Shown piece after piece: positions 63,375 through 64,000 of a stretch of 64,000 nt of DNA; position 1 is the stretch's first letter, and each line of letters opens with the position of its first letter. Origin of the DNA: an uncultured Collinsella sp. (lineage in GTDB: Bacteria > Actinomycetota > Coriobacteriia > Coriobacteriales > Coriobacteriaceae); contig UQIT01000009.1 of the NCBI GenBank assembly GCA_900541175.1, positions 1 to 64,000 on the forward strand, in the 5' to 3' direction. A program made the position numbers and the translations under genes. The notes beneath the pieces are model-generated. The model saw only the letters and a list, made by a program, of their open reading frames with translations. It did no database searches and had not been told where the DNA came from.

Positions 63375-63935
63375 ATGAAGTTTGTTTGCCCCGTTTGCGG
63401 TTATGTGGAAGAGTTCGACGGCGACCAGCTGCCCGAGGATTTTAAGTGCCCCCAGTGCGGCGTTCCCGGTTCTCGTTTCCTGAAGCAGGAGGAGGGCCAG
63501 CTCGAGTGGGCCGCCGAGCACGTCGTGGGCGTCGCCAAGATGGAGGGTGTCTCTGAGGACATCGTTGCCGACCTGCGCGCCAACTTTGAGGGCGAGTGCT
63601 CTGAGGTCGGTATGTACCTGGCCATGGCTCGCGTCGCTCATCGCGAGGGCTATCCCGAGATCGGCCTGTACTGGGAAAAGGCTGCCCACGAGGAGGCCGA
63701 GCATGCCGCCAAGTTCGCCGAGCTCCTGGGCGAGGTCGTGACCGACTCCACCAAGAAGAACCTCGAGATGCGCGTTGAGGCCGAGAACGGCGCCACCGCC
63801 GGCAAGACCGATCTTGCCAAGCGTGCCAAGGCCGCCGGCCTCGATGCCATCCACGACACCGTGCACGAGATGGCTCGCGACGAGGCCCGCCACGGCAAGG
63901 CTTTCGCCGGCCTGCTCAAGCGCTACTTTGGCTAA
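63375..63935 (+). CDS. Reverse rubrerythrin (NADH peroxidase component)
   Basis: The 186-residue protein has the rubredoxin domain first (Cys5/Cys8 and Cys25/Cys28, CPVCGYV and CPQCGVPG) and the diiron domain after it (ExxH motifs in [11 protein letters not shown] and [12 protein letters not shown]). This is the order of reverse rubrerythrins, which reduce hydrogen peroxide in anaerobes such as Clostridium acetobutylicum. The ATG at 63375 has AAAGGA upstream; an upstream open frame is not supported. Strong codon bias suggests high expression. Ends in a terminator at the window edge. Confidence 0.95.
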   Translation: MKFVCPVCGYVEEFDGDQLPEDFKCPQCGVPGSRFLKQEEGQLEWAAEHVVGVAKMEGVSEDIVADLRANFEGECSEVGMYLAMARVAHREGYPEIGLYWEKAAHEEAEHAAKFAELLGEVVTDSTKKNLEMRVEAENGATAGKTDLAKRAKAAGLDAIHDTVHEMARDEARHGKAFAGLLKRYFG

Positions 63936-63970
63936 GCCAACCGCCTGAGACATAACCTCAAGCTCGATGA

Positions 63971-64000
63971 GGCCCGGACCGTATTGGTTCGGGCCTTTTT
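63971..64000 (+). terminator. Terminator of reverse rubrerythrin gene
   Basis: GGCCCGGACC pairs with GGTTCGGGCC around GTATT, then TTTTT at the last bases of the window. Confidence 0.92.

Overview
The window looks like chromosome from a high-GC anaerobic actinobacterium of the class Coriobacteriia, most likely Collinsella or a close relative. This is inferred, not searched. It rests on strong G/C bias at third codon positions, rubredoxin-first rubrerythrin, a long single-chain PurL, an Etf-linked FAD oxidoreductase with a ferredoxin domain, and a Ski2-like/DUF3516 helicase. There are about 55 tightly packed genes, one tRNA, no rRNA, no insertion sequence, no integrase and no CRISPR array.

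Layout. 0-2 kb: the infC-rpmI-rplT operon (minus) behind an attenuator-like leader, and tRNA-Leu(CAA) with a duplicated 3' end. 2-14 kb: transglutaminase-like protein, class II aldolase, metallo-beta-lactamase-fold hydrolase, Rel, a RecJ-helicase fusion, a BASS transporter, and cutC with a DUF4931 gene. 14-19.6 kb: a branched-chain amino acid ABC operon (livJHMGF) flanked by long hairpins and by a broken livJ copy. 19.8-30.3 kb: homoserine dehydrogenase, an SDR, a 62-bp-period array of palindromes, a KefB-type antiporter, PurL, an EamA exporter and a GGDEF protein. 30.5-37.2 kb: KdgT-type permease, AzlCD, an HD hydrolase, and a three-gene module resembling the electron-bifurcating lactate dehydrogenase (FAD dehydrogenase, EtfB, ferredoxin-EtfA). 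37.6-40.8 kb: five consecutive plus-strand genes, mostly exported, including a tiny LAXTG-anchored protein and a WxL-like protein. 41.7-47.3 kb: a three-gene cassette (TerB_N/TerB_C protein, BrxD-like P-loop ATPase, Lhr/BrxHI-like helicase). 47.4-57 kb: Elp3 with a spermidine-synthase-like partner, an XRE regulator with a DUF4097 protein, two methyltransferases (one TrmB), and a Ski2-like helicase. 57-64 kb: DUF2130 protein, a metallophosphoesterase/59-aa protein/HIRAN operon, a possible type I toxin peptide, alcohol and aldehyde dehydrogenases, and reverse rubrerythrin.

The best candidates for something new are: the TerB-BrxD-BrxHI cassette, which has BREX-type parts but no PglX or PglZ; the WxL/LAXTG-like surface cluster; the exact 62-bp palindrome array; and a family of intergenic hairpins with differing stems but a shared GGGAC/GGGACAGG core. 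The infC gene also appears to start at AUA directly behind an attenuator. Functions are assigned from motifs and order read by eye. Gene starts were chosen from Shine-Dalgarno (SD) positions.
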